Shown piece after piece: positions 16,951-27,000 of a stretch of 64,000 nt of DNA. Below the pieces are notes generated by a model. That model did no database searches, was not told the origin of the DNA, and saw only the letters and a list, made by a program, of their open reading frames with translations. The DNA is taken from the NCBI RefSeq assembly GCF_947496775.1, contig NZ_CANMDU010000005.1:1-64000 (forward strand). Reading direction: 5' to 3'. The stretch is from an uncultured Maribacter sp. Lineage in GTDB: Bacteria; Bacteroidota; Bacteroidia; Flavobacteriales; Flavobacteriaceae. Position 1 is the first letter of the stretch; the number at the start of each line of letters is the position of its first letter. Both the position numbers and the translations under genes were made by a program.

Positions 16951-17886
16951 TTACTCCAAACTTTCTAACCATTCTAGCAAACGGTCTGTCCATACTCGTA
17001 AATGAACATCTTTTTCTCCTAATGAAAACCCGTGCCCGCCTTTTTCGTAAAGATGCAGAATAGACTTCCCTTCCCCTTTTACTGATAACATCGTATGAAA
17101 AAACTCACTATTTTCTCTTGGTACAGCTTTATCATCTATGGCGTGGACAAGAAATGTTGCGGGTGTATTTTCATTAACATGAAGATGACTAGAATACTTT
17201 TTAACCAAGGCTTCGGATGGGTTCTCTCCTAACAGGTTTTTTTTAGACCCATTATGTGTTTTTTCTCCCATAGTTATTACAGGATAAATTAAAGCCATGA
17301 AATCTGGTTTTGCACTTAAATTATCCACACTGTCCATTGGATTATAAACTTTTTTGTTATACTGGGTTCCTAAAGTGGATGCTAAATGGCCTCCAGCAGA
17401 AAACCCAATCACACCTATCTGATTTTTGTTAATTCTCCAGTCATCTGCTCTACTTCGCACCAATCGCATTGCTCGTAGCGCATCTATTAGCGGTACCTTA
17501 TGTTTTTTGGTTTGTGTTTTATCTGATGGTAACCTGTACTTAACCACGATACCTGCAATGCCATGCTTATTCAAAAATTTAGCAATATCAGTTCCTTCCC
17601 AATCGTAAGCAAGTAAACCATAACCGCCTCCTGGAAAAATTAATAAGGCTTTACCTGTAGCAATAGATTCATCTGGTAAGAATACTTCTATAGTAGGTTT
17701 TTGAACGTTTTTTATTCTTAGAATATTAGTTTGCTCATGTACTTCTTCTATATTAGTTTCTATATGATTTGGAATTTTATCGTCTGGCCATAACGCTATT
17801 ATATTTTTATTTGATTCACAACCAAAAAATCCAAAAAATCCAAAAAATATAAACACCATTAAATATTTTTGAAGTTTAATTAACAT
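16951..17886 (-). CDS. Alpha/beta-hydrolase esterase (acetyl-xylan-esterase-like)
   Basis: 311 residues, exported (lipoprotein-like start, FFGCESNK). The oxyanion loop FPGGGYGLLAYDWEG, nucleophile elbow GFSAGGHLAS, acidic residue in HAIDDKAVPRE and histidine in EKGGHGFSLG form a full catalytic triad of the BD-FAE/xylan esterase type. Such enzymes remove acetyl groups from hemicellulose, which fits the xylose genes nearby. Its start overlaps the upstream VanX-like gene by 11 bp on the same strand, so the two are co-transcribed. Confidence 0.85.
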   Translation of the reverse strand: MLIKLQKYLMVFIFFGFFGFFGCESNKNIIALWPDDKIPNHIETNIEEVHEQTNILRIKNVQKPTIEVFLPDESIATGKALLIFPGGGYGLLAYDWEGTDIAKFLNKHGIAGIVVKYRLPSDKTQTKKHKVPLIDALRAMRLVRSRADDWRINKNQIGVIGFSAGGHLASTLGTQYNKKVYNPMDSVDNLSAKPDFMALIYPVITMGEKTHNGSKKNLLGENPSEALVKKYSSHLHVNENTPATFLVHAIDDKAVPRENSEFFHTMLSVKGEGKSILHLYEKGGHGFSLGEKDVHLRVWTDRLLEWLESLE

Positions 17887-18607
17887 CCTTACACTCCCAT
17901 TTAAAATCAGCTATTTTATCATTACTAGCTGCTCGTAAATTATAATGCCACCATTCTGTCCTAATGGACCAAAAACCATGTTTTTCCATGGTTTCTTTTA
18001 GTAATTTTCTATTCTCCAATATCTCTTTTGGTAAATCTAAATTATCATGATACGCTCTTTTTCCAAAAAAATCAAAATCTGTTCCCATATCTAGTTCTTC
18101 TCCTTCTAAAGTTACCAAAGTAATATCTACAGCACCTCCTTTATTATGAATAGAACCTTTTTTAGGGTTTGCTACATATTGTGGATTAGGAACAATTTTC
18201 CACATTTTATACTGCACAGAATTTGGTCTATAACAATCAAAAAACTTTATTTTTACGCCTCTTTTAAGAAATTCTTTATTTGCTGCTATTAAAGCTTTTG
18301 CCGTTTTTACTCTTGTATAACATTCTGCACAATCATACACCTTTGCTTTTAAAAAATTATTTTCTGTAGCATAACGCATGTCATATGCAAAATCATTACT
18401 ATAATCTGCCAAACGTATAAAAGTAGAATCTGCTACAGCATTAAACAATTTTAATTTTTGCTCTTCTGGAATTATAATAGTGATTGGCTTTTCTTCTTTA
18501 ATACTATCAATTATAGCTGTTTCTAATTTTTCTGAAGATTTTGTTTCTTTTATTTTCTCCTTACATGAGAAAAAAATACATAAACATAGAACGGTTAATA
18601 TTCTCAT
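17876..18607 (-). CDS. D-alanyl-D-alanine dipeptidase (VanX/DdpX-like)
   Basis: 243 residues with a lipoprotein signal (LTVLCLCIFFSCKEK). The zinc site SIHNKGGAVDITL (SxHxxGxAxD) and EWWH motif are both present, and FDCYRP carries the conserved arginine. The family cleaves D-Ala-D-Ala released from peptidoglycan. In Bacteroidetes such exported forms are probably for peptidoglycan recycling rather than vancomycin resistance, and no vanH/vanA genes are near. Linked translationally to the esterase. Confidence 0.9.
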   Translation of the reverse strand: MRILTVLCLCIFFSCKEKIKETKSSEKLETAIIDSIKEEKPITIIIPEEQKLKLFNAVADSTFIRLADYSNDFAYDMRYATENNFLKAKVYDCAECYTRVKTAKALIAANKEFLKRGVKIKFFDCYRPNSVQYKMWKIVPNPQYVANPKKGSIHNKGGAVDITLVTLEGEELDMGTDFDFFGKRAYHDNLDLPKEILENRKLLKETMEKHGFWSIRTEWWHYNLRAASNDKIADFKWECKDVN

Positions 18608-18673
18608 TTTACTATTTAGATTTTCTATTAAAACAGAAAGGTACTATATATTTTTAGAACTTTATATAACAAG

Positions 18674-18711
18674 AAAAACCAATTTCTAAGTACGATTAGA
18701 AATTGGTTTTT
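18674..18711. terminator. Intrinsic terminator after the isomerase/GMC operon
   Basis: Long perfect stem ACCAATTTCTAA / TTAGAAATTGGT bounded by A-run and T-run. Confidence 0.85.
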
Positions 18712-18731
18712 TAATGATAATTTATACTTTT

Positions 18732-19565
18732 TTAGTCTAAACCTTTTAAATACTCTAAACTTTGTGGCACTTGTTCTACCACTCTAGAAGATTCGTCTTC
18801 TATAAACATATATTCTACTCCAAGCTTTTTAGCCTCTGCAACAACACCAGCAATATCTATTTGTCCTGTTCCTAAAACCACATTAGTTTCTCTATCTTCA
18901 CTACCTGTATTATTACCAACAACACCTTTAGCCATATCTTTTAAATGTAATAGTGTAACTTTTTCTGGATACTTTTTCATTAAAGCCAATGGGTCTTCTC
19001 CTCCATGTTGCACCCAGAACAAATCCATTTCGAAAGTAAAATGTTCCGCATTCTCCATCATATAATCAAAAAGAGTTCCGTTTTTATAAGGTCTAAACTC
19101 ATATCCATGCGCATGATAAGCTAAAGTAATTCCGTTTTCCTTTAACAACTTCCCCGCCTTATTAAAAACTTCTGTTGCATGCTTGGTTTCTGCTATCGCA
19201 AAATCATTTTCGTTATGAGGCACCCAAGCACACATAACGTACTTTGCTCCATAAGCCTTAGCGCTTTCTACTACTTTTTCTGGAGAATCTTCTAAATCTT
19301 TAAATGGTGCTCCGATACTAACCATTTCTAGATTGTTCTTTTTAAGAAGTCCGTTAAATTCATCAAAAGGCATTCCGTAACTATCTCCTCCTTCAATCTT
19401 AGTAATTCCCCAATCTTTTATTGTAGCTAGAGTTCCTGGAATATCTGTTTTAAACTGATTTCTTAAACTCCATAATTGAATACCTATTTCTTGCGCTGAA
19501 CTTTGTAAAGTTCCAAATCCTAAAGCTAATACAAGTACTGCTTTGTATTTTTTACTAATTTTCAT
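18732..19565 (-). CDS. Periplasmic sugar-phosphate-isomerase/epimerase-like TIM barrel
   Basis: 277 residues with a signal peptide (KAVLVLALGFGTLQSSAQ). IQLWSLRNQFKTDIPGTLATIKDWGITKIEG starts a xylose-isomerase-like TIM barrel; metal ligands are probably in FEMDLFWVQHGG, LLHLKDM and FIEDESS. Exported members of this family often accompany GMC or Gfo/Idh oxidoreductases acting on sugars. It lies 17 bp downstream of the gluconate-2-dehydrogenase subunit gene, so it belongs to the same operon. The substrate is not known. Confidence 0.85.
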   Translation of the reverse strand: MKISKKYKAVLVLALGFGTLQSSAQEIGIQLWSLRNQFKTDIPGTLATIKDWGITKIEGGDSYGMPFDEFNGLLKKNNLEMVSIGAPFKDLEDSPEKVVESAKAYGAKYVMCAWVPHNENDFAIAETKHATEVFNKAGKLLKENGITLAYHAHGYEFRPYKNGTLFDYMMENAEHFTFEMDLFWVQHGGEDPLALMKKYPEKVTLLHLKDMAKGVVGNNTGSEDRETNVVLGTGQIDIAGVVAEAKKLGVEYMFIEDESSRVVEQVPQSLEYLKGLD

Positions 19566-19582
19566 TCTTATTTCTCTTTTAT

Positions 19583-20299
19583 TTAAGTTACTAAATTACC
19601 ATTTTCATCCCACTTAGCAATAATTGATCGTTTACTTTGATCTACACATTTGGCCAACCATTCTTCCTCATAAGATACATTATACTCCGCTAAAACTTCT
19701 TCTGGAACACCATCCCATACATTAGGCATATTACCTTTATACCCGATATCTTCAATACCAATTTTGCTTGTATAATACCCTGTTAAAGTAAGATTCCTAA
19801 CCAAAGAAAAAAATTGAATTTCTAAAGGTCTTTCCTTTTCCGGAACATCGATATCTGGGTACGCTAAAGTATCTAATATCTCTTTTTGCTGTATTTCTGT
19901 TATGGTTTTAAATTCAGCTTGAAAATCTGCATTACTCTTATGGTCTAACCACATAAGACCACCTCTTAACGTAGGCTGATATTCTGGAATATCTTTTGCC
20001 ATAAATTCTATAAAGTCTGGCACCTCTGCTTCTATCGCTCCTCCAATTGTTGCATTGGCAGGCAATACTAAATTACATAGAACGCCCAAACTTTCTTTTT
20101 CATGAAGATTAAAAAATTCCTTGGCATTTAGCTCTGCAATTAATTCTTTTTCTTTTGGAGTTCTACCAAAGTGTTTTTCATTAACTTCAACAGTAGATTC
20201 AACCAAAGGTTTTTCCTTCCCTGGTTTGCAGCCATTTACAGCCAATCCACCAGCAACCGAACCTAAAATAATTGATTTTATACTTTTTCTTCTGTCCAT
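19583..20299 (-). CDS. Gluconate 2-dehydrogenase subunit 3 family protein
   Basis: 238 residues. The Tat-like start DRRKSIKSIILGSVAGGLAVNGC also contains a cysteine for lipid attachment. LVLPANATIGGAIEAEVPDFIEFM and the later LTGYYTSKIGIEDIGYKGNMPNVWDGVP are hallmarks of the small subunit that partners FAD-dependent GMC dehydrogenases in the periplasm. The gene for such a large subunit lies 4 bp upstream, confirming the pair. Confidence 0.9.
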   Translation of the reverse strand: MDRRKSIKSIILGSVAGGLAVNGCKPGKEKPLVESTVEVNEKHFGRTPKEKELIAELNAKEFFNLHEKESLGVLCNLVLPANATIGGAIEAEVPDFIEFMAKDIPEYQPTLRGGLMWLDHKSNADFQAEFKTITEIQQKEILDTLAYPDIDVPEKERPLEIQFFSLVRNLTLTGYYTSKIGIEDIGYKGNMPNVWDGVPEEVLAEYNVSYEEEWLAKCVDQSKRSIIAKWDENGNLVT

Positions 20300-20303
20300 T
20301 TCT

Positions 20304-22022
20304 TTAGATGTTTTGTTGTTTCAATTGCTCTATGATATAGTCGGATGTTCTCCAAGACAGTGCTAAAATTGTCCACGTAGGGTTTTTATCCGCTTGTGAT
20401 ACAAATGGACCTGCATCGACTATAAACACATTATCTACTTCATATAATTGTTGGTGTTGATTAACTACAGATGTTTTTGCATCATCGCCCATTCTAGTAG
20501 TGCCTACTTCATGAATTATTCTACCTGGGGCTAATAATCCATATTGCTCTTTCTTGCTAGGCCTTTCTTGTAATACATGCCCCCCCATATTATGAAGTAT
20601 TTCTTCAAAAGTCTCATGCATATGTTTTGCTTGTTTTACTTCAAAATCGGACCATTTGTAATGAAAACTTAAAACCGGTATCCCAAATTCATCTACCACC
20701 GTTGGGTCTATTTCGCAATAATTATCTTTCATAGCTACCGATTCTCCTCTACCAGAAACCCCTACTACAGACCCATAGTATTTTTTCACATCTGTTCGTA
20801 AACTCTCTCCATAGCCTCCTACTTTTTCTCCTAGATATTTATTTAAATCATTAGGATTAAATCCAAACCCATAGTTTGGCATTCCTAAACCTCCCCATTG
20901 TTCTATATGATATCCTCTCGGAAAATCTAAATTTTTATTATCTAACCACCATGGCGTATACACATGCATACCTCCTACGCCGTCTTCATTATAAGTTTTT
21001 CTGTTCATAAGATCGGGTATAAAAGCAGACCTACTTGCACCTGTAGAATCATGAAGATATTTACCAACAATATTACTCCCATTACCTAATCCATTAGGAT
21101 GTTGCTTACTCTTAGAATTCAATAATATTCTTGCAGAACTACAGGCCGAAGCAGCAAGTATAACCACTTTACCTTTTAGTTTATACTCTTTTCTGTCTTC
21201 TTTATTTATATACGAAACTCCTGTTGCTTTTCCCTCGTCATTTGTAGTAACTTCACGAACCATTGCATTCACAAAAAGATCTATTTGTCCGCCATTCTTT
21301 TGAGCAGGAAATATTAAACATGTGCCAGACGAAAAATCTGCATATACTTGGCACGCTCTGGAGCACTGACCACAATAAAAACAAACCCCACGTTCCTCAT
21401 TAATTCTCTTTGTAAGCATTGACATTCTTGAGGGAATTACAGGAATATTACTTTTTCTTGCTCCTTTTATATAAAATAGCTCGTGCAATCGAGGTTTTGG
21501 AGCTGGTAAAAAGAAACCATCAGGATCGTTACGGAGTCCTTCTTTACTACCAAAAACACCAATTAGTTTATCTACTTTATCGTAATATGGCTTAACGTCA
21601 TCATACCCAATAGGCCAATTATCTCCTAGCCCATCAATGTTTTTTTTCTTAAAATCGTCTGGGCCAAAACGCAAAGAAATACGTCCCCAATGATTGGTTC
21701 TACCCCCTAGCATTCTGGATCTAAACCAATCGAATTTTGTTCCATTTTTTCTTGTGTACGGCTCCCCTTCAATCTCCCACCCTCCATAAGCACTGTCGAA
21801 ATCGCCAAATGGCCTTACCGTACTTGCTCCTCGTCGAGGAGATTCATACGGCCATTTCAGCTGTGTTTGTTGTTCCGGGGATTTGGGATCAAAAAAAGGG
21901 CCTGCCTCAACGACAGCAACTTTTAGACCTGCATCCCCTAAAATTTTTGTGGCCATGCCACCACCAGCTCCAGAGCCTACAATGATGACATCATAAATTT
22001 TAGATGATTCTTTAATTTGCAT
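20304..22022 (-). CDS. GMC-family FAD oxidoreductase (large subunit)
   Basis: 572 residues. The FAD-binding Rossmann motif VGSGAGGGMATKILGDAG is at the N-terminus, CFYCGQCSRAC in the middle is a cysteine cluster seen in the gluconate-dehydrogenase-like branch, and the C-terminal HEVGTTRMGDDAKTSVVN with FIVDAGPFVSQADKNPTWTI is the GMC signature. It oxidises an alcohol or sugar hydroxyl. There is no signal peptide, so it is probably exported together with its Tat-signal partner subunit. First gene of a three-gene operon. Confidence 0.93.
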   Translation of the reverse strand: MQIKESSKIYDVIIVGSGAGGGMATKILGDAGLKVAVVEAGPFFDPKSPEQQTQLKWPYESPRRGASTVRPFGDFDSAYGGWEIEGEPYTRKNGTKFDWFRSRMLGGRTNHWGRISLRFGPDDFKKKNIDGLGDNWPIGYDDVKPYYDKVDKLIGVFGSKEGLRNDPDGFFLPAPKPRLHELFYIKGARKSNIPVIPSRMSMLTKRINEERGVCFYCGQCSRACQVYADFSSGTCLIFPAQKNGGQIDLFVNAMVREVTTNDEGKATGVSYINKEDRKEYKLKGKVVILAASACSSARILLNSKSKQHPNGLGNGSNIVGKYLHDSTGASRSAFIPDLMNRKTYNEDGVGGMHVYTPWWLDNKNLDFPRGYHIEQWGGLGMPNYGFGFNPNDLNKYLGEKVGGYGESLRTDVKKYYGSVVGVSGRGESVAMKDNYCEIDPTVVDEFGIPVLSFHYKWSDFEVKQAKHMHETFEEILHNMGGHVLQERPSKKEQYGLLAPGRIIHEVGTTRMGDDAKTSVVNQHQQLYEVDNVFIVDAGPFVSQADKNPTWTILALSWRTSDYIIEQLKQQNI

Positions 22023-22139
22023 TTGTTAGTTGTTTGTTAATTTAATAATTGATATAAACTGTATTGCACATAAGATAAACAACAGATGTAAGTCTATTGA
22101 CATTCGTTTATATTTTATGGCAACTTCTTACTTTTGAAA

Positions 22140-22958
22140 TTAATAATCCGTTTTAATTTTTTTATTAAAAGGTAATTTAAATTGATATAGTACGTCATTT
22201 GCATCTTTATCCTCCAAAACATCTAATCCATATATAATTTTAGTGGTGTCTTCGTAAACAAATGTCCCAAAAACACGGTCCCAAATAGAAAAAATATTAC
22301 CGTAATTAGAATCTGTCCAAGGGCGTTCAAAATGATGATGAAATTTATGCATATTTGGAGATATAAAGAGAAGGCTTATCCCCTTATCTAACCATAATGG
22401 CAATGAAATATTAGCATGTGAAAAGAAAGTGCAAAAAATTGTAATTATCCTATAAATTACATAATAAGCAAATGGCAACCCTGCAATAACAACAGCTATT
22501 AACGCAAAAAACTCTCTCATCAAAAAATCTCCTGGGTGATGCCTTGTTCCGGAGGTAACATCTAAATGAGTATCGCTATGATGAACCATATGAAAACGCC
22601 ACATAAAACCAATTTTATGTAGCAAAAAATGGGCTATATACTGTGCAATAAAATCTAAGATTAAAATACTAATTATTAGTTCTAACCATGTGGGCGACAC
22701 AAACCAGTTTAACAACCCAAAATTGCTTTTTTCTAACCAAAGGAAAACACCTACAGTTAGTATTCCAAAAAGAACATTAATAACAATGGTACAACCCAAA
22801 AACACAAAATTAGGAAGTGCATGTTCCCATTTAGTATATTGCAGTTTACGTAACGGATACAAACCTTCTAAAGTCCAAAATAGTAACACACAAGATACTA
22901 TCCAAACTAACTTTTGAGGGCTACTCAAATTGGCAAAAAACAATGTTAATTCTTCCAT
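22140..22958 (-). CDS. Sterol desaturase / fatty-acid hydroxylase superfamily protein
   Basis: 272 residues with four to five membrane helices. The three His boxes are visible as HFLLH, HMVHH (with SDTHLD after it) and HKFHHH, ligands for a di-iron centre. The superfamily hydroxylates or desaturates lipids. The gene is separate from the GMC operon by about 120 bp on the same strand. Substrate unknown. Confidence 0.88.
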   Translation of the reverse strand: MEELTLFFANLSSPQKLVWIVSCVLLFWTLEGLYPLRKLQYTKWEHALPNFVFLGCTIVINVLFGILTVGVFLWLEKSNFGLLNWFVSPTWLELIISILILDFIAQYIAHFLLHKIGFMWRFHMVHHSDTHLDVTSGTRHHPGDFLMREFFALIAVVIAGLPFAYYVIYRIITIFCTFFSHANISLPLWLDKGISLLFISPNMHKFHHHFERPWTDSNYGNIFSIWDRVFGTFVYEDTTKIIYGLDVLEDKDANDVLYQFKLPFNKKIKTDY

Positions 22959-23103
22959 AGTCCCTTTATATTAAAATTTACTTCGTATAAGGTACTTATT
23001 ATTATAAGCATTCTACTTGCTTCATATCGACAAAAAACAATACTTTTTTTTCAAAAACTATTTTTATCTTGTAAAGTATAAATAATTTCATGGCTGTATT
23101 CTT

Positions 23104-24513
23104 ATGAGTAATTTAAAAAATAAGTTTCTAGAAACATATACTTTACAAAAAAGTAATCAGCAGAATATTGCCAATTCTAATTATAAGCAACGCATAAGAA
23201 AACTAAAACGATTAAAACGTGCTTTAGAAAGTACCCATCGAGAAAAAATTTGTAATGCCCTTTATCATGATTTTAAAAAACCTCTAGTAGAAACAGAGCT
23301 AACAGAAATTTATCCGGTAATCGGAGAAATAAAATTTGCCATTAAAAATTTAAAAAAATGGACTAAAAAGAAAAAAGTTACCACTCCTTTATCCTTATTA
23401 GGTTCTAGCTCCTATATTCTTTATGAACCAAAAGGAGTTTGTCTGTTAATATCTCCATGGAATTTTCCTATAAATTTAACTTTTGCCCCTTTAGTTTCTG
23501 CTATAGCTGCAGGTAATACTGTGATTATTAAACCCTCGGAACATTACCCAGAAACATCTAAAATTATGGGCGATATTATTTCAGATCTCTTTAAACCCAA
23601 TGAAATTACCTTAATACAGGGGGATGTTACGGTTTCCCAAGAATTATTACAACTACCTTTTAATCATATTTTCTTTACAGGATCTCCTAGTATTGGAAAA
23701 ATAGTAATGAAAGCTGCTGCAGAGCACTTAACCTCTGTTACTTTAGAGCTTGGAGGCAAATCGCCTACCGTAATTGATGAAACCGCAAATATTGAAAAAG
23801 CTGCCAAACGTATTGCTTGGGGAAAATTTATAAATAACGGACAAGTGTGTGTAGCTCCTGACTATGTTTTAATCTCTAAAAAAGTAGAAAAACAATTTGT
23901 AAAAGCCATTAAAAAACAAATTGAATATTTTTATGGTACTAATGCGCAGGTATCCGAATCTTACTGTAGGATAATTAATTCTAAACATTTTACTCGATTA
24001 TTACAACATATAGAAGATGCCAAAGATAAAAATGCCACTATTGCATTTGGAGGTGTAACTAATGAAAAAGAGAATTACATTTCTCCTACCCTTATTACTA
24101 ACCTTCCAAAAGACGCCTCATTGCTAGAAGATGAAATTTTTGGTCCTATTTTACCAATTCTTACTTATGAAAAATTGGAGGAAGCCATTAATTATATAAA
24201 CGCAAAAGACAAACCTCTTGCACTCTATATTTTTAGTCAAAATAAAAAAAATACCGAATATATTATAAAAAATACTAGGGCTGGGAGTAGCTGCGTAAAC
24301 CATGTTGTTTTACAATATTCTAACCACCATTTACCGTTTGGCGGGAGTAATACCAGCGGCATAGGAAAAGCTCATGGTTTTTATGGTTTTCAAGAGTTCT
24401 CAAACATGCGTTCTATTCTAAAGCAACATACCGTTAGTGCCACGGAATTATTATATCCACCATACACAGAAAGAAAGAAAAAACTAACAAATGCCACTAT
24501 AAAATGGTTTTAG
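23104..24513 (+). CDS. Aldehyde dehydrogenase (class 3-like)
   Basis: 469 residues, close to the short class-3 ALDH length. LLISPWNFPINLTFAPL and IIKPSEHYPETS bind NAD(P), FTGSPSIGKIVMKAAAEHLTSVTLELGGKSP holds the general-base glutamate, and NNGQVCVAPDYVL the catalytic cysteine. C-terminal LPFGGSNTSGIGKAHG is also typical. It oxidises an aldehyde to the acid. Divergent from the sterol-desaturase-like gene, with which it may share a lipid pathway (inference). Confidence 0.93.
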   Translation: MSNLKNKFLETYTLQKSNQQNIANSNYKQRIRKLKRLKRALESTHREKICNALYHDFKKPLVETELTEIYPVIGEIKFAIKNLKKWTKKKKVTTPLSLLGSSSYILYEPKGVCLLISPWNFPINLTFAPLVSAIAAGNTVIIKPSEHYPETSKIMGDIISDLFKPNEITLIQGDVTVSQELLQLPFNHIFFTGSPSIGKIVMKAAAEHLTSVTLELGGKSPTVIDETANIEKAAKRIAWGKFINNGQVCVAPDYVLISKKVEKQFVKAIKKQIEYFYGTNAQVSESYCRIINSKHFTRLLQHIEDAKDKNATIAFGGVTNEKENYISPTLITNLPKDASLLEDEIFGPILPILTYEKLEEAINYINAKDKPLALYIFSQNKKNTEYIIKNTRAGSSCVNHVVLQYSNHHLPFGGSNTSGIGKAHGFYGFQEFSNMRSILKQHTVSATELLYPPYTERKKKLTNATIKWF

Positions 24514-24517
24514 AAAT

Positions 24518-25543
24518 CTACTTTTCTAATTTTCTTGTAGACTCGCGAACTATCAAGCTTGTCTTTATTACTTTAGTCTCATAAGCTTTGTAAGTTTCTG
24601 GTTCTTCTATTCTTTTAATCAGCATTTTTGCAGCCATTTCACCAATATACTTTCCATGTTGACTAACCATAGTCATTGCAGGTGTTACGTATTGAGAAAG
24701 TTGACCATTAGTAAACCCAATTATAGAAATATCTCCAGGAACACTATATCCTCTTTCTTTTACAATACTTTGTACTTGAACCGCCGTAATTTCATCTAAA
24801 CAAAGAAGAGCGTCTACTTTTTTATAGTTTAACAAAAAAGACATTTCTAAATCTAAATCTTGTTTGGGTCCAATATTCAATATCATACCTTCATCAAACA
24901 AAATGTTATTCTTAAGTAGGGCTTTTTTGTACCCCTCGATTCTTAATTTCCCGATATTAGAATTGCTAATTGGAGTGACCACTGCTATGTTTTTACATCC
25001 AATATTTATAAAATATTCTGTGGTTTTAAATCCGGATTCGTAATCATCTACAACTACTTTATCGCATGCAATTAAATCTGTTACTCTATCAAAAAGAACC
25101 AATGGGATTTGACTTTCCGCTATTTCTTTTAAATAGCCTATGTTTTTGTTTAATCTAGAATCGTCGGTTAACGAAATTATAAGTCCGTCTACTGTTCCAG
25201 CATCCAAAACCTCTAATGTTTTCCCTTCTTTTTCATTAGATTCGTCGCTAACACAACTGATTATACTATACCCTTTTTCATTCGCTATTTGTTCTATTCC
25301 GTATAGTACTTGAATAAAGAAATAATTAAGAATATTAGGAACTACAACCCCAATAGTTCTTGTACTTTTATTTAATAAGTTTAAAGCTAATTTATTAGGT
25401 TTATAGTGCTTTTCCTTAGCATAAGTCTGAATTTTAAGTTTAAGTTCTTTACTTATTTCATGACTGTCTCTTACCGCCTTTGAAACCGTAGAAATAGAAA
25501 CTCCAAAATGCTCTCCTATATCTTTAAGTGTTATTTTTTTCAT
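24518..25543 (-). CDS. LacI-family transcription regulator, probable xylose regulator
   Basis: Start placed at ATG 25543 (KKITLKDIGEHFGVSISTVSKAVRD), because the LacI helix-turn-helix begins there; a 20-codon upstream extension is non-canonical. The 341 residues include a hinge and a periplasmic-binding-protein-like sensing domain (TIGVVVPNILNYFF...). Located directly after xylA, transcribed in the same direction but separated by a terminator. CGAAA-N4-TTTCG palindromes upstream of xylB and of the symporter are candidate operators. Confidence 0.9.
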   Translation of the reverse strand: MKKITLKDIGEHFGVSISTVSKAVRDSHEISKELKLKIQTYAKEKHYKPNKLALNLLNKSTRTIGVVVPNILNYFFIQVLYGIEQIANEKGYSIISCVSDESNEKEGKTLEVLDAGTVDGLIISLTDDSRLNKNIGYLKEIAESQIPLVLFDRVTDLIACDKVVVDDYESGFKTTEYFINIGCKNIAVVTPISNSNIGKLRIEGYKKALLKNNILFDEGMILNIGPKQDLDLEMSFLLNYKKVDALLCLDEITAVQVQSIVKERGYSVPGDISIIGFTNGQLSQYVTPAMTMVSQHGKYIGEMAAKMLIKRIEEPETYKAYETKVIKTSLIVRESTRKLEK

Positions 25544-25618
25544 AGCAATATTTAAATAATCAGAACTATTTACTTTGTTTTTCTTATTCCTAGGGAGGTT
25601 CACTCAAATAAAAATTTA

Positions 25619-25652
25619 AAAAAGCAGCTAAGAAAGCCCCTTAACTGCTTTT
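25619..25652 (-). terminator. Terminator of the xylBA operon
   Basis: Stem AAGCAGTTAAG / CTTAGCTGCTT (read on the minus strand) followed by a T-run, 8 bp after xylA. Confidence 0.8.
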
Positions 25653-25659
25653 CTAAAAT

Positions 25660-26985
25660 TTAAATATATTGATTTATTATATTCTCGAATAATTCTTGTT
25701 TACCACTCTGTAATTTTAGCTCCCCATTTTCTTGAGCAATTTTATACAAGTCTGTAAAGTCTAATTTTCCGTCTTCAAAATCTTTTCCTTTTCCACTATC
25801 AAAAGAAGCATATCTTTTTTCTCTTAAAGCGTCATACTGAGAATTAGAAATAATAGCATCTGCGGTTAATAAAGCTCTTGCAAAAGTATCTGCTCCTCCA
25901 ATATGCGCTAAGAAAACATCTTCCATATCCGTAGAGTTTCTTCTAATTTTTGCATCGAAATTAACTCCTCCACCTTGGAGACCTCCTGCTTTTAAGAATA
26001 CCAACATTGCCTCCGTTGTTTCTTGTATATTATTAGGAAACTGGTCGGTATCCCATCCGTTTTGATAATCGCCACGGTTGGCATCTAAACTACCTAACAT
26101 TCCTGCCCTAGCGGCAACTTCCATCTCATGCTGAAAAGTGTGCTGCGCTAAAGTTGCATGATTAACTTCAATATTCATTTTAAAATCTTTCTCAAGGCCA
26201 TATTCTTTTAAGAATCCTATAGCTGTAGCAGAATCAAAATCGTATTGATGTTTCATTGGTTCCATAGGCTTAGGCTCTATAAAGAAATTTCCTTTAAACC
26301 CTTGTGCTCGTGCATAATCTCTTGCCATTCCTAAAAACTGGCCCATATGATCCAATTCACGTCCCATATCTGTATTTAATAGAGACATATACCCTTCTCT
26401 ACCTCCCCAGAAAACATAATTTTCTCCTCCTAAAGCTATAGTAGCGTCTAAAGCCATTTTTATTTGTCCGCCTGCTCTTGCCATGACAGTAAAGTCTGGA
26501 TTGGTAGCTGCACCATTCATGTATCTTGGATTAGAAAAACAATTAGCCGTTCCCCAAAGTAGCTTAATACCAGAAGCTGCTTTTTTCTCTTTTATATATT
26601 CTGTAATTATAGCTATTCTTTTTTCTGATTCTGCAAATGTTGGCGCTTCTTGAATTAAATCGAAATCATGAAAACAAAAATAATCGAACCCCATTTTACT
26701 TATAAATTCAAACGCCGCATCTGCTTTATCTTTAGCTGCCTGTATTGGGTCAGAGGACTGGTCCCAAGCGAAATTCTGAGTTCCTGGGCCAAAAGGGTCT
26801 GACCCCTGTCCGCAGAACGTATGCCAATATGCTATGGCAAATTTAAAATGCTCGCGCATTGTTCTACCAGCCACAACTTGTTCTGGATTATAATATTTAA
26901 ATGCCAATGGATTATCCGATTCTTTTCCTTCAAATTTAACTTCTCCAATTCCTTTAAAATATTCTTTATCTCCTAGTAATGCCAT
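25660..26985 (-). CDS. xylA: Xylose isomerase
   Basis: 441 residues, the class II XylA length. Conserved motifs: [14 protein letters not shown] with the catalytic histidine region, [11 protein letters not shown]-type [25 protein letters not shown] and [17 protein letters not shown] with metal ligands, and [20 protein letters not shown]. It interconverts D-xylose and D-xylulose in the cytoplasm with divalent metals. Follows xylB by 15 bp in the same operon. Confidence 0.98.
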   Translation of the reverse strand: MALLGDKEYFKGIGEVKFEGKESDNPLAFKYYNPEQVVAGRTMREHFKFAIAYWHTFCGQGSDPFGPGTQNFAWDQSSDPIQAAKDKADAAFEFISKMGFDYFCFHDFDLIQEAPTFAESEKRIAIITEYIKEKKAASGIKLLWGTANCFSNPRYMNGAATNPDFTVMARAGGQIKMALDATIALGGENYVFWGGREGYMSLLNTDMGRELDHMGQFLGMARDYARAQGFKGNFFIEPKPMEPMKHQYDFDSATAIGFLKEYGLEKDFKMNIEVNHATLAQHTFQHEMEVAARAGMLGSLDANRGDYQNGWDTDQFPNNIQETTEAMLVFLKAGGLQGGGVNFDAKIRRNSTDMEDVFLAHIGGADTFARALLTADAIISNSQYDALREKRYASFDSGKGKDFEDGKLDFTDLYKIAQENGELKLQSGKQELFENIINQYI

Positions 26986-27000
26986 TTTTATTTTTCGTGT

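Noticed and set aside
17876-18607. VanX-like gene as a vancomycin-resistance locus
   Set aside because: No vanH/vanA/vanR/vanS genes nearby. It is an exported lipoprotein with a likely cell-wall recycling role.
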